Shown: piece by piece, positions 23,487 through 35,560 of the stretch
How positions within the stretch are numbered: position 1 is the first letter of the stretch
Layout of the letters: the number at the start of each line of letters is the position of its first letter
DNA from: Melastoma dodecandrum
Lineage: Eukaryota > Streptophyta > Magnoliopsida > Myrtales > Melastomataceae
Direction of reading: 5' to 3'
Assembly (NCBI GenBank): GCA_029817715.1
Contig: JARUPY010000605.1
Coordinates: forward strand, 3,286,001-3,350,000
Length of the DNA stretch: 64,000 nt
The notes under the pieces: model-generated
What the model was told of the DNA's origin: nothing
Databases searched by the model: none
Seen by the model: only the letters and a program-made list of their open reading frames with translations
Translations under genes and position numbers: made by a program

Positions 23487-23809
23487 TGTAAGTAGAAATG
23501 ATAAAGCATGACAAAGGAATGCAAGAAGAATGTGCAGAGATGAAGACATGAGAAAGATGCCGAGAAGGAAAAGAAGAACGAAAGGCCTCATGGGAAGATA
23601 TAAGGCCATTGACACATATTCATAAAAGGATAGCATGGTGATTACATAAATGGTTGTTGTGTTTGTTTTAAAACTCAGTAAATGGGTATCAGATATATCT
23701 GTACATAAAGACAAATTGAATGGTTACATAAAATACAACAAAAAAGAGAGAGATGAAGGTTCTTTAGGGTTTGCTCTCATCTTCCTGATTTGCTCTCCTC
23801 AAGCCTTCA
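23487..23809 (+). repeat. Copia-1 3' LTR
   Basis: Begins TGTAAGTAGAAATG and ends GCCTTCA, followed by the CTAAT duplication. Confidence 0.9.
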
Positions 23810-23814
23810 CTAAT

Positions 23815-24959
23815 GATTAAAATAAAAGTAGTTGGATTATGCCCATAGAAAATAGTCGACAATGCCTCTAGAAACTCGTCGATCGATAAGCTAATTGACT
23901 TTAGCTCAAGCGAGAAACTAGCCGACTTTGGCTATATATGCCGGTTGATTACGATTTATATAAATAGCCTAATAAATGTCAAAATAAGACACACGGACAA
24001 TCGCTTGACATCCATGGAGGACACTTTGGTTGTTACGCTTTTCTCTCATCTTTTCTCCTATCCAAGTGTGTCAAATATCATGCGTTGTATTCTGCATTGT
24101 AATTGCATCTTTATGGCAATAGAATGTAATCTTGTTGGTTCTCTTCTTAATTTTTTTAATCAATGATATTGTCACTTCGGGATCACGGTAGGTTACGATA
24201 TCCCGAAGATACTCTTCGGACGTCTCGTCTCGTCTCATCACTTCTCTTATTAAACAATTTTTTTTACGTTTTGAGGGTCATTCATCACTATAAGCTCCTC
24301 TAATTCCTAAGGATAATCTCAATGAACCTCGATTTGGCAACATATAATGAAACTATTAGAAACTGGGGGGGTTACATTTGGAAACTGATAATCTCAAAAC
24401 CCAAACCGAAGACATCGACTTATAGAAATTTTCCCCAAACACTAAACATCGAACGACGTCTTTCAATAGGAAAAGAAAGGAAGGTGAACGAGTATTTTCG
24501 TGTGGTAAGAAACATTGCATTACTATTTCATATTTTTATGTGAAATAATGTAATATTAATTTTTGTAGTACAAAACCTTTGTTAAAAACGGACGTGTTTC
24601 ACATGAATTTTTTAAATTTGTACTAGTCTCGTAATGTACGAATTAACATTATAAAATCATAGAGAGAGCTTTACTTAAAAAAATGATCCATACAAGTTTA
24701 CGGGACACTTACATATTTACGAAATAATGTATACAAATTCACGAAATTAGTAAAGCTCATAGTAAAATGATTCTATATCAATATGGAATTAGTCTAAATG
24801 GTAAAAGGTTGGAGTCGAAACCGCATTGGAAACCGACTCATCATAAAGAGTTTGTTCTCAAATGCGAAAACAATTTGTAATATATGGTAGATCGTTTTGA
24901 AATTCTTGAAACCGGACTTATAAGGTCAAATTTTGCTTAATAATCAAGTTAGACTTATA
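23815..24959. other. AT-rich region between Copia-1 and a solo LTR, no gene seen
   Basis: Short frames only (for example 24322-24543), with no family resemblance. No repeat matched to the rest of the window was found by eye. Confidence 0.45.
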
Positions 24960-24964
24960 AAATC

Positions 24965-26708
24965 TGTTACACTAAGAGGGGTTGAATTAGTGTTAAAGTC
25001 CAATTAAGGATTTTTAATTCTTTTCAATAAACCCCGCAACGGAAGAAAACTTCTTTAAAACAGAACCGACGAGACAGGCTTCTGTAAAAAAGATCGTACA
25101 AATATAATTGCGATTTGTTTGATAGATGCAAAGCTTTTGTAATGGTTCGACAACTTGCCTAAATCCACTCTTCTCCAAGAATTTGGATGGTTATCACTAT
25201 GACGTAACGTATTAGCGATAACAGAAGGTGATACGTGATCAATCTTTTACAGCACAGACCAGAAGGTTCTGTAACACATATGACTGAGTTTCACAACACA
25301 GATCACAAGGTTTTGCGCCATAGATGACTGAGTTATACAGCACAGACCAGAAGGTTTTGTACCAAAGGTGTCAACCCTCTACAGCACAGACCGAAAGGTT
25401 CTGTACCATAGGTGACTAATTTTCACAACATAAACCAAAAGGTTTCGCACAGCAAATGTAACATGATAACGTGACTAACAAAGGTAATCAGTTGTCGGAC
25501 GTTTCTCTTAGGCGGTGTCCTAGTAACCCGCTGTGACTTCCTTCGAGACTTTTCACTCCACAGCAACCCGCTGCGACATCCACATGACTTTTCACTCCGG
25601 CGGCGTCCCAACCTGCACAGTAACCTGCTGCGACTTCCCTTGCGCAATCCCTCGAGACAGCGACTAAGCAGACACAAAATCCCTGCCCAAGGTTCTCCTA
25701 CGTGTCTCTCGAGACTACGACTAAGCAGACGCAGAACTCCTGCCCAAGGTTATCCTATACCCATACAATGTTACACTACAGAAGCTGGTCTTCCCTTCTC
25801 TCCAGCCACTACACATTGGCTACGCCAGCAACCTGCCGCACGCCTCAACCAACGTCTCCTGCAGCCTCCAACCAAAAGTCCCTCATGGCCTCCAAGTCAC
25901 TCTCTTAGAGACTTCACCAACGATGCAGCCTTCTGCAGGTGGCGTCCCTCGTGTATGATAACAAAGCTCAAACGAAAATATTACAAGCTCTCAGCATGCT
26001 ATCTGGATTTTACACAGTCTTACACAATGATACACCACCTCAAAACACGACCAATTTGACTCCTAATTATACAAAATGTCCTAGATTAAATGTAGAAGGT
26101 AAATCTTGATCTGCAAACAAAAGACAACAAAAGATTAGATAGAATTACAATTTAATATTTACAAAAATGCCACATCCAGAAAGATGTTCTTTAGATAATC
26201 ATATCATATCAATAGAATTATGATTTGATGATTATTCACATGAATACTGCAGTACAGAAGATTCTGGGTGAAACTGATCAGTAACCTTATGCGAATGGAA
26301 ATAATCCAAGATTAACTTCCACCATTATCAAATTCATTTTCATTCTGTCCCGGACATTTGATTGAATGAATCTAGATAGATGAAGTGGATAATCATCCCC
26401 AATAACGGTTCATGGTCAGATGGATCCACATAAGGTTAAAAATAACCTTACAGAACCCTATCATAAATAGTTGATATATTTCTTTCCATGGAAAATATAA
26501 TTCCTATTGTGATTATTTATAAACGTAATCCACTTATCAGATTAATTTCTTGATCAAAACTTTTAATTTTTTAATTAAAAAATGAATAATTAATAGTTTA
26601 ATCACAAAATTAGTTTTTACAGAAAATTCTTAACATGAGCAACTTCTGCGTTGATGTATGACTTCTATTTCACAAAAGTTAAGGCTCAACGTGAAAACAT
26701 ATTCAACA
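24965..26708 (+). mobile_element. Solo LTR A (family S), with exact 5-bp target duplication
   Basis: Starts TGTTACACTAAGAGGGG and ends ACATATTCAACA. The flanks are AAATC at 24960-24964 and AAATC at 26709-26713. The 1744 bp contain no primer-binding site, gag or pol. Three further copies of the family lie in the window (46656-50546, 46860-48740, 63272 onward). TG..CA ends plus a 5-bp duplication identify it as a solo LTR left by LTR-LTR recombination. A hairpin array and a GC-rich block (about 25500-25950) lie inside. Confidence 0.88.
25248..25452 (+). repeat. Hairpin repeat array in solo LTR A, about 5 copies
   Basis: The unit core is CACAGACCAGAAGGTTCTGT, an imperfect inverted repeat (ACAGA..TCTGT), recurring about every 40-50 bp with variation. 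Confidence 0.8.
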
Positions 26709-26914
26709 AAATCCGACTTTCGGAAAACACTTCTACGGAAAGTCTCATAAAAGAAGGAAATTCTTTTCTCCAATCTAAGTTAAAATGGAACAAAGAAGCG
26801 ATATCCTATGCAGATCGGAAGTACCTTCCGATACGAGCTTCCTAAAAGGAAAGTGGTAGTATAGAAAACTACCTGATGTAGGAAACTAATATCCTCATCG
26901 AAAACTAATATCTT

Positions 26915-27595
26915 CATCGATTCCAACTACCTGGATTGGTATAGAAAACTGAAAATTGTCCTAAGGCACGAGAGAAAGATTTATGTGCTGGAGGATGAAC
27001 CACTTAAAGAACCTGCATCTGATGCTTCTGAGGATGATCAGTCTTACTACAGTCAATACTTGGAGGATGCGCTAGATGTTCAGTGCATCATGTTGTCTTC
27101 TATGTCTCCGGAGTTACAGAGGCAGCATGAGAACATGAGTGCTAGGGAGATTGATCAGCACTTACGTGAGCTCTTCCAAGAGAGTGCCAGAGTTGAGAGG
27201 TATGAGACCTCTCGGGCACTGTTTCGAACAATGCTGGTGGAGGGTAACCCAGTTGGGCCACATGTACTCAAGATGATAGGTACATTGAGAGGCTCGATAG
27301 CTAAGGTTCCAAGCTGGACCAGGACTTAGCAGTTGACCTGGTTTTATCCTCACTCTCACCATCATTTTCTCAGTTTGTGTTGAACTTCAACATGAACAGT
27401 ATGGAGAAGAGTTTAACTGATTTGATGGCAATGTTGAAGACTGCTGAGAAGGACATGAAGGTGAATCCTTCACCACGAGCAATGATGGTCAGAAAAACCT
27501 ACAAGCGTCCTGGCACCGGGAAATTCAATCCCAAGACTAAAGCAGTTAAGAGCACTGGACCTCCAGCTCAAAAGAAGCTTAAGAAAGGGCAGTAG
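26915..27595 (+). pseudogene. Copia-2 gag remnant
   Basis: Begins NYLDWYRKLKIVLRHERKIY and continues DALDVQCIMLSSMSPELQRQ, HENMSAREIDQHLRELFQES and PVGPHVLKMIG, a Copia gag. A frameshift occurs near 27280-27310; the second part reads FVLNFNMNSMEKSLTDLMAM and ends in Lys-rich sequence. A TAG at 27593-27595 interrupts the link to the zinc knuckle. Confidence 0.85.
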
Positions 27596-29089
27596 GTGCC
27601 CCAGTCTGATGAGAAGGAAGCTATATGCTTTCATTGTGGCAAGAAAGGCCATTGGAAGAAGAATTGCTTCCAACTCATGAAGAAGAATGCCAGTGGAGTG
27701 GATGCTTCACGTATCTTTGTGATTGAATGCAATCTTTCTGTTTCTTCATCATGGGTCATAGACTCCGGAAGTAGTTCTCACATTTGTGCAAACTTGCAAG
27801 GTCTAAGTGACTGCAAACGGCTGTCCAAGGGTGAGATGGACCTACGAGTGGCGAATGGAGCTAGAGTTGCTACATTAGCTGTAGGGACGTATGTAATAAA
27901 GTTGCCAAGTGGATTTGATTTAAATTTGGAGAACTGTTATTTCGTTCATAGTTTTTCCAAGAACATAATTTCGGTGTCGTGTTTAGACGCCAAGGGATTT
28001 GTATTTGAATTCAAGGACAAGTTGTGTTCCTTTTATTTGGATGGGATGTTCTATGGAAATGGTTCATTGAATAATGGTTTATACATTCTTAATTTGAATG
28101 AGCCGATTTACTATGTTGAAGGGAAGAAACAGAAAATGCGTGACTCAAACTTAACATATCTCTGGTATTATAGACTTGGTCATGTTAACGAGAAACGCAT
28201 CGCAATGTTACTAAATAATGGGTATTTGGACTCTTTTGAGTTAGAGCCCATAGATACATGTGAAGTGTGTTTACAAGGAAAAATGACCAAGAAGCCTTTT
28301 ACCAAGACAGGTGAAAGGGCCAAGGAACTATTAGAACTCATACATAGTGATGTGTGTGGACCATTACCGGTTCATGCCAGAGGAGCGTATTCCTACTTTG
28401 TGACTTTCACCGACAATTTAAGTAGATATGGATATGTCTACTTAATGAGGCACAAGTCTGAAACTCGGGAAAAGTTTAAAGAGTTCAAGAAGGAGGTAGA
28501 GAATCAACGAGGCCAGAAGATAAAGGCCCTTCGGAGTGATCGAGGCGGCGAGTATCTTAGCCAAGAGTTCATTGATTACCTAAAAGAGTGTGGGATCGTT
28601 TCACAACTCACACCTCCTTGAACACCGGAGTGGAATGGTATTTCAGAAAGGAGGAACCGCACTCTCATGGACATGGTTAGATCAATGATGAGTCATGCAA
28701 GTCTTCCGTTGTCATTTTGGGGTTATGCCTTAGAAACAACAGCATACATGCTTAACCGAGTTCCAACCAAGTCAGTAGATAAGACTCCTTATGAAGTATG
28801 GTTTGGGAAGAAACCAAACTTGTCTTATCTTAAGATATGGGGTTGTGATGCTTATGTGAAGAATGAAAATTCTGATAAGCTTGCGGCAAGATCCACTAAG
28901 TGTATGTTTGTAGGTTATCCCAAGGAAACAAAGGGATACTATTTTTATCTCCCAAGCGAGCACAAAGTTATCGTTGCTCGATATGCTACTTTCTTAGAAA
29001 GAGAATTAATTTCGAAAGAGAGTAGTGGCAGTAAAGTAAGTCTTGAAGAAATTTCGGACTCTACAAACATGTTGGAAACTGAACATTAG
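27596..29089 (+). pseudogene. Copia-2 zinc knuckle, protease and integrase
   Basis: CFHCGKKGHWKKNC (CX2CX4HX4C, about 27629-27670) is followed by the protease active site WVIDSGSSSHIC. Then come the pre-integrase YRLGHVNEKRIAMLLNNGYL, and an integrase with IHSDVCGPL, FTDNLSRYGYVYL and ALRSDRGGEYLSQEF (the D, D, E residues are present). A TGA at 28619-28621 falls where Gly is usual, then reading resumes [20 protein letters not shown]. Apart from that stop the integrase is intact in sequence. Confidence 0.88.
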
Positions 29090-29169
29090 ATAGGGAATCG
29101 GTACCACAAGTACTTCTGAAAATGTTCATGGAACGCAAGATCAACGTAAGTCGGCAAGAGTACACCGAG

Positions 29170-30050
29170 AGCCTGACAGATATGGTTGGCTAGTAACCCA
29201 ACATGGGGAAGTACTGCTCGTCGAGGCTAATGAACCGTCGACTTATGAGGAAGCAATCGCTTCAAATGATTCCGAGAAATGGCTAGAAGCCATGAAATCA
29301 GAGATAGACTCCATGTATACCAACCAAGTTTGGGAGTTGGTTGATGCGCCAGTTGGGATAAAACCCATTGGGTACAAATGGTTCTTTGAAGATTGACATG
29401 GAAGGGAATATAAGTACCTATAAAGCAAGACTTGTGGCCAAGGGTTTCACTCAACGTCAAGGAATTGACTATGATGAAACATTTTCACCGGTTGCAATGC
29501 TTAAGTCTATTAGAATTCTGCTTGCGATAGCAGCTTACAAGGACTACGAGATCTGGCAGATGGATGTAAAAACCGCTTTCCTGAATGGAAAGTTACAGGA
29601 GGAAATGTTTATGATACAACCTCCCGGTTTCATTGCATCCAAGAATGCAGATAAAGTATGTAAGCTCAAGAGGTCCATTTATGGGCTAAAGCAAGCATAT
29701 CGGAGTTGGAATCTGCGATTTGACGAAGCAGTCAAAGAATTTGGCTATGTCAAGAATCCAGAGGAACCTTACGTTTACAAGAAGGTTAGTGGGAGCAAGA
29801 TTTCATTCCTAGTGCTGTATGTTGATGATATACTTCTGATAGGCAATGATATCCCTAGCCTAGAGTCTACCAAGACTTGGCTGGGAGAGTGTTTCTCTAT
29901 GAAAGATCTTGGGGAAGCGATTTATATCTTAGGTATTAGATTATACCGAGATAGACAAAATAGGTTGCTGGGTTTGAGTCAAAGTATGTATATTGACAAG
30001 GTGCTGAATAGGTTCAGCATGCAAGATTCCAAGAGAGGATTCTTCCCAAT
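29170..30050 (+). pseudogene. Copia-2 reverse transcriptase, N-terminal and central part
   Basis: Reads TYEEAIASNDSEKWLEAMKS, then a frameshift near 29392, then YKARLVAKGFTQRQGIDYDE, WQMDVKTAFLNGKLQEEMFM and the catalytic YVDDILLIGND (near 29818). The frame runs into the solo LTR at 30051; the following domain resumes after it at 33116. The insertion is at a codon-compatible position, so before it the frame was continuous. Confidence 0.9.
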
Positions 30051-33000
30051 TGTAATCCCTCAAATTGTGGATTCCTTCATTTGGCCAATTTTAATCACTT
30101 AAAATGAGTTCATTTGTTTTAGGTTAAAGCCCAAACCCATATATGTGAACCTAGGCCTTATAAAATAGCATTAAAATGACCAAAGCCCATTTTTAAATTT
30201 ATTCTTTTAATAGATTAAATAAAATTACGAAATTATCATCTATTAACTAATTTATAGTATTTTCTTTTATTCCTTTTCCTTTTTGAACATGTCTTATCGT
30301 ATTATAATCATATTCCATCAATTCTTCAATCAGACGTCCATTCACCCAAGGGAAGGCAATTACAGATTTTTAGGGGATAGATTGAGGGACCGTAATCGTC
30401 GCATTCTGTCAATTCCCTTCTCCCCATACTTCAATTATATACAGACACACACACACAAAAAGAAAAGGAGAGATTCCCCATCAGAGAATCTCGGAAATCC
30501 TAAGAGCCAAAGCCTCCCCATCCCCATAAGAGAATCTCCAATGAGAGAATTCCCAAATGTCCCTCACCTCCAGACGTTCCACCCTCTGAGAAATCAAAGG
30601 ACAACCCCTTCAGAGAATTCTCCGAGACGTTCATCCTCTCCTCTGGGGAACCGGAGGCTCCACCCCTCCGGGAATCGGAGGCCAACTCCTCCTCCCTCTA
30701 CATACAAACGGAGGCCAACTCGTCCTCCATCACATACAACCGGAGGCCAACTCCTCCCTGATGGATACACAGAAATCGGAGCCAAGGACTCCCCCTCTCC
30801 AGTACTGACGAGCCAAAGCCTCCCGACTAGCCTACCAGCCGACACCCTCCCGGTGTCGTTCATCCTCATCGGGCCACCCCGGGGCGAGGTAACCCCTCGG
30901 TGAGACTTCCTCTCACTTTGCTAACTCCAGCATGCTCCTACCATGTTCGATATGCTAACTCCGTCGTTCCCTTTCTTTTTTGGCCTACCATACACACCAT
31001 GGGGTGAGGAACAAGCCTTCGGACAAGGTCGTAACAGTCGAAGTTACAAACAAGGGACAACTGGAGCGCCACCCTCCTCCGGTATTAGATCACGACAGAA
31101 AAAGGTCGTATCATTTAAACTCCTCTCGAAACGCACTTTCGTACGTCTTGTAGCCCTCAAAGCCTTCACAGTAGCTTTGGGGGTCGATTTTACAGTCATT
31201 TGTGGCACTGAAGTGTCGGGACATCTCCCGACCTTCTGTTCAGTTATTTTATGCGGCAATGCCTCCAAATTTTGATTTTTTCGATGAGCTTACGGACGTT
31301 TTCGAACCTCGATCCCAAAATGTCAAATGATCTGCAATGAGTGATGATCTTGGAAATATTTTTGTTTTAATTTTTGGTCGATTGAGGATCGAGTTATTTC
31401 CCCTGAAACGGTCGCCACTTTCACTGGCCGCAGCAGGACAGCCTGCTGCATTGTCGCTTCCGGGGAAGTTTCGTGAGATCTAACCGTTGGATCTTGCTCT
31501 TGGGCTCTAAACTAGACTTCAAGACGGTTCTATACATATGTATATCAACCGTTGAAGATTCTAGCATAATATGAAACAATCTTATGAATAAACTGTATAC
31601 TCCGTAAGATTTCCTGAGTGTTGCTATTATATTCTTTATTCAATAACGGCAGATCCCACCATTGGATCGTTGCCAAATTTTATAGATGTGTTCTTCATTT
31701 TATCCTGGTGATTTTGAATATCATACACATTTTCCCGTTTTGTGGATGTCAAGTTTTCTATTTTTCGTTCTGGAACTTTATCCGGCCGATGTCAGATCGA
31801 GTCTACAGAACAGTATGACTTTTGCACCTATATATCTTACGATCTAATCGTTGGATCCATGTAAAATTTTCTTACACACATTCTTCATAGTTTTACCTTT
31901 CTTTGAAGTCCTTTTCAACTCCGATCAGACATTCGAGGTTCAAGATATGATAGGAAAAACTCCATCTGCGCAAACTGTTCTGCTTTTCTGGACAGCCACA
32001 TTTGTTCCTTGATCTTGAGATATTGCATCATTAGATTTTCATAAAATTTTACATGCATACTCGTCATTAAGTTTCGAATCTTTTGATTTAAATTTTGATT
32101 AAATCGAACAATCCTAGCCAAAGTTATAATCCGTTTTCTGAACAATGCGCAATCTGTGTTCGTATGATTACATGTGATGTCTTGCATAACTTACACTTTA
32201 CTATCTCGCATAACTTACACTCTATTTTTTTTGTCTATGCATGTACAACGGACGCACAAATTTCGAAGTCCCGAACCAAGCCTCTCGAAGGATTGTTGAA
32301 GGCGCGTGAATCTTTCCGCGCATAAAAACGCGGTATCAAGACCATCAAGCGGCTCCAACCGCCACATGAGGTAAAAGGGGAGGTGCGGGCCTCCCCGAAA
32401 AAATAGAAAATCCACTTGTAATGGGCCGTGGGCCCAAGTGCATAGGCCCACGGTCACCATCCTTCCCCGCCCCCTTTGATCTCAATAATTGTTCGTGCTT
32501 GTTCGGATGCCTTAGGCCCGTAGGTTTATCGTCGCATGTTGTTTGCTATCAACAAACATAAGTTCGGGTCCAAAGCCTGAATCGGGTCCAACGCCCATAA
32601 AACATTTACATAAATCCGAAGTCATGCCCGGATCGGGTCCAATGCCCGTCAAACAAAAGCAAATCCTTTGGAGCAAACGCCACCTCCCTTTTTCTGCATG
32701 TTAGAATGTAAGAGTTAGTAACTAGTAATCCCTGAACCAACCGTTTTTTCCGACTTAAACAGCATTTATAAATAAAGTCGGTGGCGACTTCGTATAGTTT
32801 ACCTAGGTTAAACAACAACAACTTTTTACGGAGCCATTTTGGATGAGGAACGGATGACACGAGTCTCTCCCGAAAGTTCCTTTTTCGAATCATGCTCCGC
32901 CTTTCGCCCGCCGCCTCTTAGGAAAACAGGGACGGTCGGCGAGGGCCCGAGCAGGCCCAGTTAGGAACCCAGGGAAGGATCACCCAATTCCCTTCCGCAG

Positions 33001-33110
33001 TGCCCGACGCTCGAGTCGTGACGTCGACCGGTTGGGCCTTGGAGAGCGGACCCGGATCCTCGGATCGTTCGAACTGCCATGCGCGTGCTAAGCCGGAAGG
33101 CACGTGTACA
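30051..33110 (+). mobile_element. Large solo LTR (3060 bp) inserted in the Copia-2 pol gene
   Basis: Begins TGTAATCCCTC and ends CACGTGTACA, flanked by CCAAT at 30046-30050 and CCAAT at 33111-33115. No gag, pol, primer-binding site or purine tract is seen inside. A CT/CC-rich leader-like block (30530-30900) and a GC-rich 3' end are present. The size suggests a Gypsy-type (Tat/Athila-like) LTR, but the family is inferred from length only. The strand cannot be fixed from the sequence; plus is arbitrary. Confidence 0.85.
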
Positions 33111-33115
33111 CCAAT

Positions 33116-33872
33116 GTCACATGGTGTACATCTTTCTAAGTCTATGTGTCCGAAGACACATGAGGAGAGAGGAAGGATGGGGAAGATACCTTATGCATCA
33201 ACTATAGGGTCCATTATGTATGCCATGATTTGCACTCGACCCAATGTCTCGTATGCTTTGAGCATGACAAGTAGATATCAGTCAGATCCTAGAGAGGGTC
33301 ATTGGACTGCAGTAAAGACTATCCTTAAGTATCTTAGAAGAACAAAGGACATGTTCTTAATTTATGGAAGAGATGAGGAGTTAGTTGTCAGAGGATATAC
33401 TGACGCTAGTTTTCAGACAGATCGGGATGATCTGAAATCGCAGCAGGGTTATGTGTTTTGCTTGAATGGTGTAGCTGTATGTTGGAGGAGTTCCAAGCAG
33501 GAGACAGTTGCAGATTCTACAGCTGAGTCCGAGTACATTGCAGCTTCCGAGGTAGCAAAGGAAGTTGTATGGATCAAGAACTTCATAGCGGAGCTTGAAG
33601 TGGTTCCGAGCATTGTTGACCCAATGACATTATACTGTGACTACAATGCAGCCATTGCACAAGCCAAGGAGCCGAGGTCTCACCAACGATCCAAGCACGT
33701 ACTGCGGAAATATCACATCTTCCGAGAGATTGTTCAGAGGGGTGACGTCTTGGTTAGCAGAGTTGATACGAGCGAGAATATCCCGGACCCTCTCACAAAG
33801 GCCTTACCTCTGCAAAAACATGAGACCCATGTGAGGAGCCTAGGACTTCGATTCCATAGTGCTTGGCAATAG
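33116..33872 (+). pseudogene. Copia-2 end of RT and RNase H
   Basis: Reads SHGVHLSKSMCPKTHEERGR, KIPYASTIGSIMYAMICTRP, SALSMTSRYQ-type sequence and the RNase H core RGYTDASFQTDRDDLKSQQG. It ends with RHVLRKYHIFRE-type sequence and DPLTKALPLQKHE. The stretch is open throughout, so this part of the element decayed little. Confidence 0.88.
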
Positions 33873-33886
33873 TGCAAGTGGGAGAT

Positions 33887-35560
33887 TGTTAGTGTGTGCA
33901 CTTATCTGCCAAGACACTTTAATGTATTTGTGGATAAATAATTAATAAAGGCGAGTATTTGTTATTGATTATTTTACTTTTCTGCACGTAAAATTATTAA
34001 TGATAAAATCCCACAGATTATTGAGTATATTAATCTGAAATAGTCCGTGATCGGAGAGATGTTTAGATGGGACATGGACATCTAGATCATCGCTAAGTTT
34101 AGCTAAGGTCAAGATAGACCAAGTGATAGTGTATTCAAGTAATACTTAGGGGTACCCTAAGATTAGGGTTACTGGACACGACCCGATTAAGAGGATACCA
34201 CATATTGAACATCATGGTCAATCCTCTTTATGGACGAGTGTAACTGATCTTTTGACTTGAGACCTTCATTTATTCAATGCATGGAGTTTGTGCACTTTGA
34301 CGTCGTTAAAAGCAGTCTTTAACCGGATTGTGAATAATACGATTGTTGGGTGTGTGACAAAGCGTAGAGAAAATAGTGTTGAGTCAATATAGGATTCATC
34401 GCTCTCTTGGATTAGAGAGTTGACATCTAGGCCACTTGATAGAGATATTAGTGACTCTAAAATTCCATGGCCATGGGAGGAATGTTATACATTCAAGAGA
34501 GTCTATTATATCTTGGTAATCAAGTAAAACAATTAATTTGGTGATGATGTATTTTGCGCCGAATTAATTGAGATGTCGGATAGATGAAGGGATTGAATTA
34601 CACAGTAATCGGTTTATAGTGGTTTGTGATTTATAATCATTATCCTAACACGTTGGGATATTAAAAACTGTTGCTAGACGGTTAGCTTAGTTTGTGCATG
34701 GATATACACTGCCTTCGTGTATAGGACCTAGAGGGTCGCACGCATAGCACGTCGACACGAACATTATATTTTGATTATTTTAGTGGATACTAAAATTAAT
34801 CATTTTATTTCAGAATTAGAATTAATTGGATTATTAATTTATTCTGAAATATCGAAAGCAAATAAATAGACCAAGATTGAAAATGGATTTATTCGGGTCA
34901 TATTTTTTTTTAAAGGATATGAAATGAATATTTAATATTTATTAAGATATCATATTCGAATTATTTTTATTTAAAAAAATGAAATAAGTATTTAATATTT
35001 TATTTGAATAAATTAATATTTGATTAAATTTTAATAATATATTTATGGGTTAAAATCTATTTGTATTATTTTATTCAATATTAAATGATCATAGTTATAT
35101 TGGAAACAAATTAAGTTTCCCGTGACATTTATTATATGATTGAAATGTAAAAGGAAATAGACAATCAAGTGTCAGATTGTTGATTCAAAAGGTTAGAAGA
35201 GAAAGATTTTCTTTTCAAGTGAGAGAGAAAAAAAAAACCGAGAGGGTGAGGATCCCAAAAGGAAAATGATTTTGGTTTGCTTCCGAGATATTTTGTTTTG
35301 TCGATCCAAGAGGCTAGCACCTAAGGGATCGTCGAGAAGTTCGTGATCGTGTGCGCGTGGATACCGCTAGAGGAGTCACACTTGGGGCTCTCGATCTATT
35401 GTTCCTGATTACGTTTTGTTTCGTCGAAAATTCCAAGGTATGTTTTTCGGGTAAGATTATGTTATTATTTATCTAAAATTTATACGTACCATGAGATTTT
35501 GTTATTTTTGGGAGTAAAAGTTTATAATATTTGTTTCTGCGCCCTCTTGGTTGAAACGTA
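33887..35560 (+). repeat. Copia-2 3' LTR (family T)
   Basis: Begins TGTTAGTGTGTGCACTTATC just after the purine tract. Two other copies are at 44030-45535 (+) and 57977-59359 (-). The end is placed near TTTCTGCGCCCTCTTGGTTG by comparison with the minus-strand copy, so ±30 bp. Confidence 0.75.

Larger units (their letters stand above)
20052..23809 (+). mobile_element. Copia-1: Ty1/Copia element with both LTRs and exact target duplication, RT deleted
   Basis: Two direct LTRs (20052-20368 and 23487-23809), both TG..CA, are flanked by the identical 5-bp sequence CTAAT at 20047-20051 and 23810-23814. A primer-binding site follows the 5' LTR and a purine tract (AGAGGGGGAG, 23477-23486) precedes the 3' LTR. 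The order gag, protease region, integrase, RNase H is Copia. The interior is only ~3.1 kb and reverse transcriptase is missing. The frames carry many stops and the LTRs differ at many sites, so the insertion is old and defective. Confidence 0.9.
26915..35560 (+). mobile_element. Copia-2: 5'-truncated Copia element split by a solo LTR
   Basis: In order: gag (from ~26915), zinc knuckle, protease, integrase and RT (to 30050), a foreign 3060-bp solo LTR, RT/RNase H end (33116-33872), purine tract AGTGGGAGA and a 3' LTR from 33887. No 5' LTR or primer-binding site is found: upstream of gag lie ~200 bp of unassigned sequence and then solo LTR A. Reading frames are better preserved than in Copia-1 but carry a few stops and frameshifts. 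The right edge of the LTR is approximate. Confidence 0.85.

Noticed and set aside
25248..25452. CRISPR-like spaced repeats
   Set aside because: The regular ~45-bp repeats are diverged, lie inside a plant LTR and have related rather than unique spacers; there are no cas genes in a plant nuclear context.
30283..30903. 206-codon Pro/Arg/Ser-rich frame
   Set aside because: Low-complexity frame over a C-rich block inside the 3.06-kb solo LTR; no domain.
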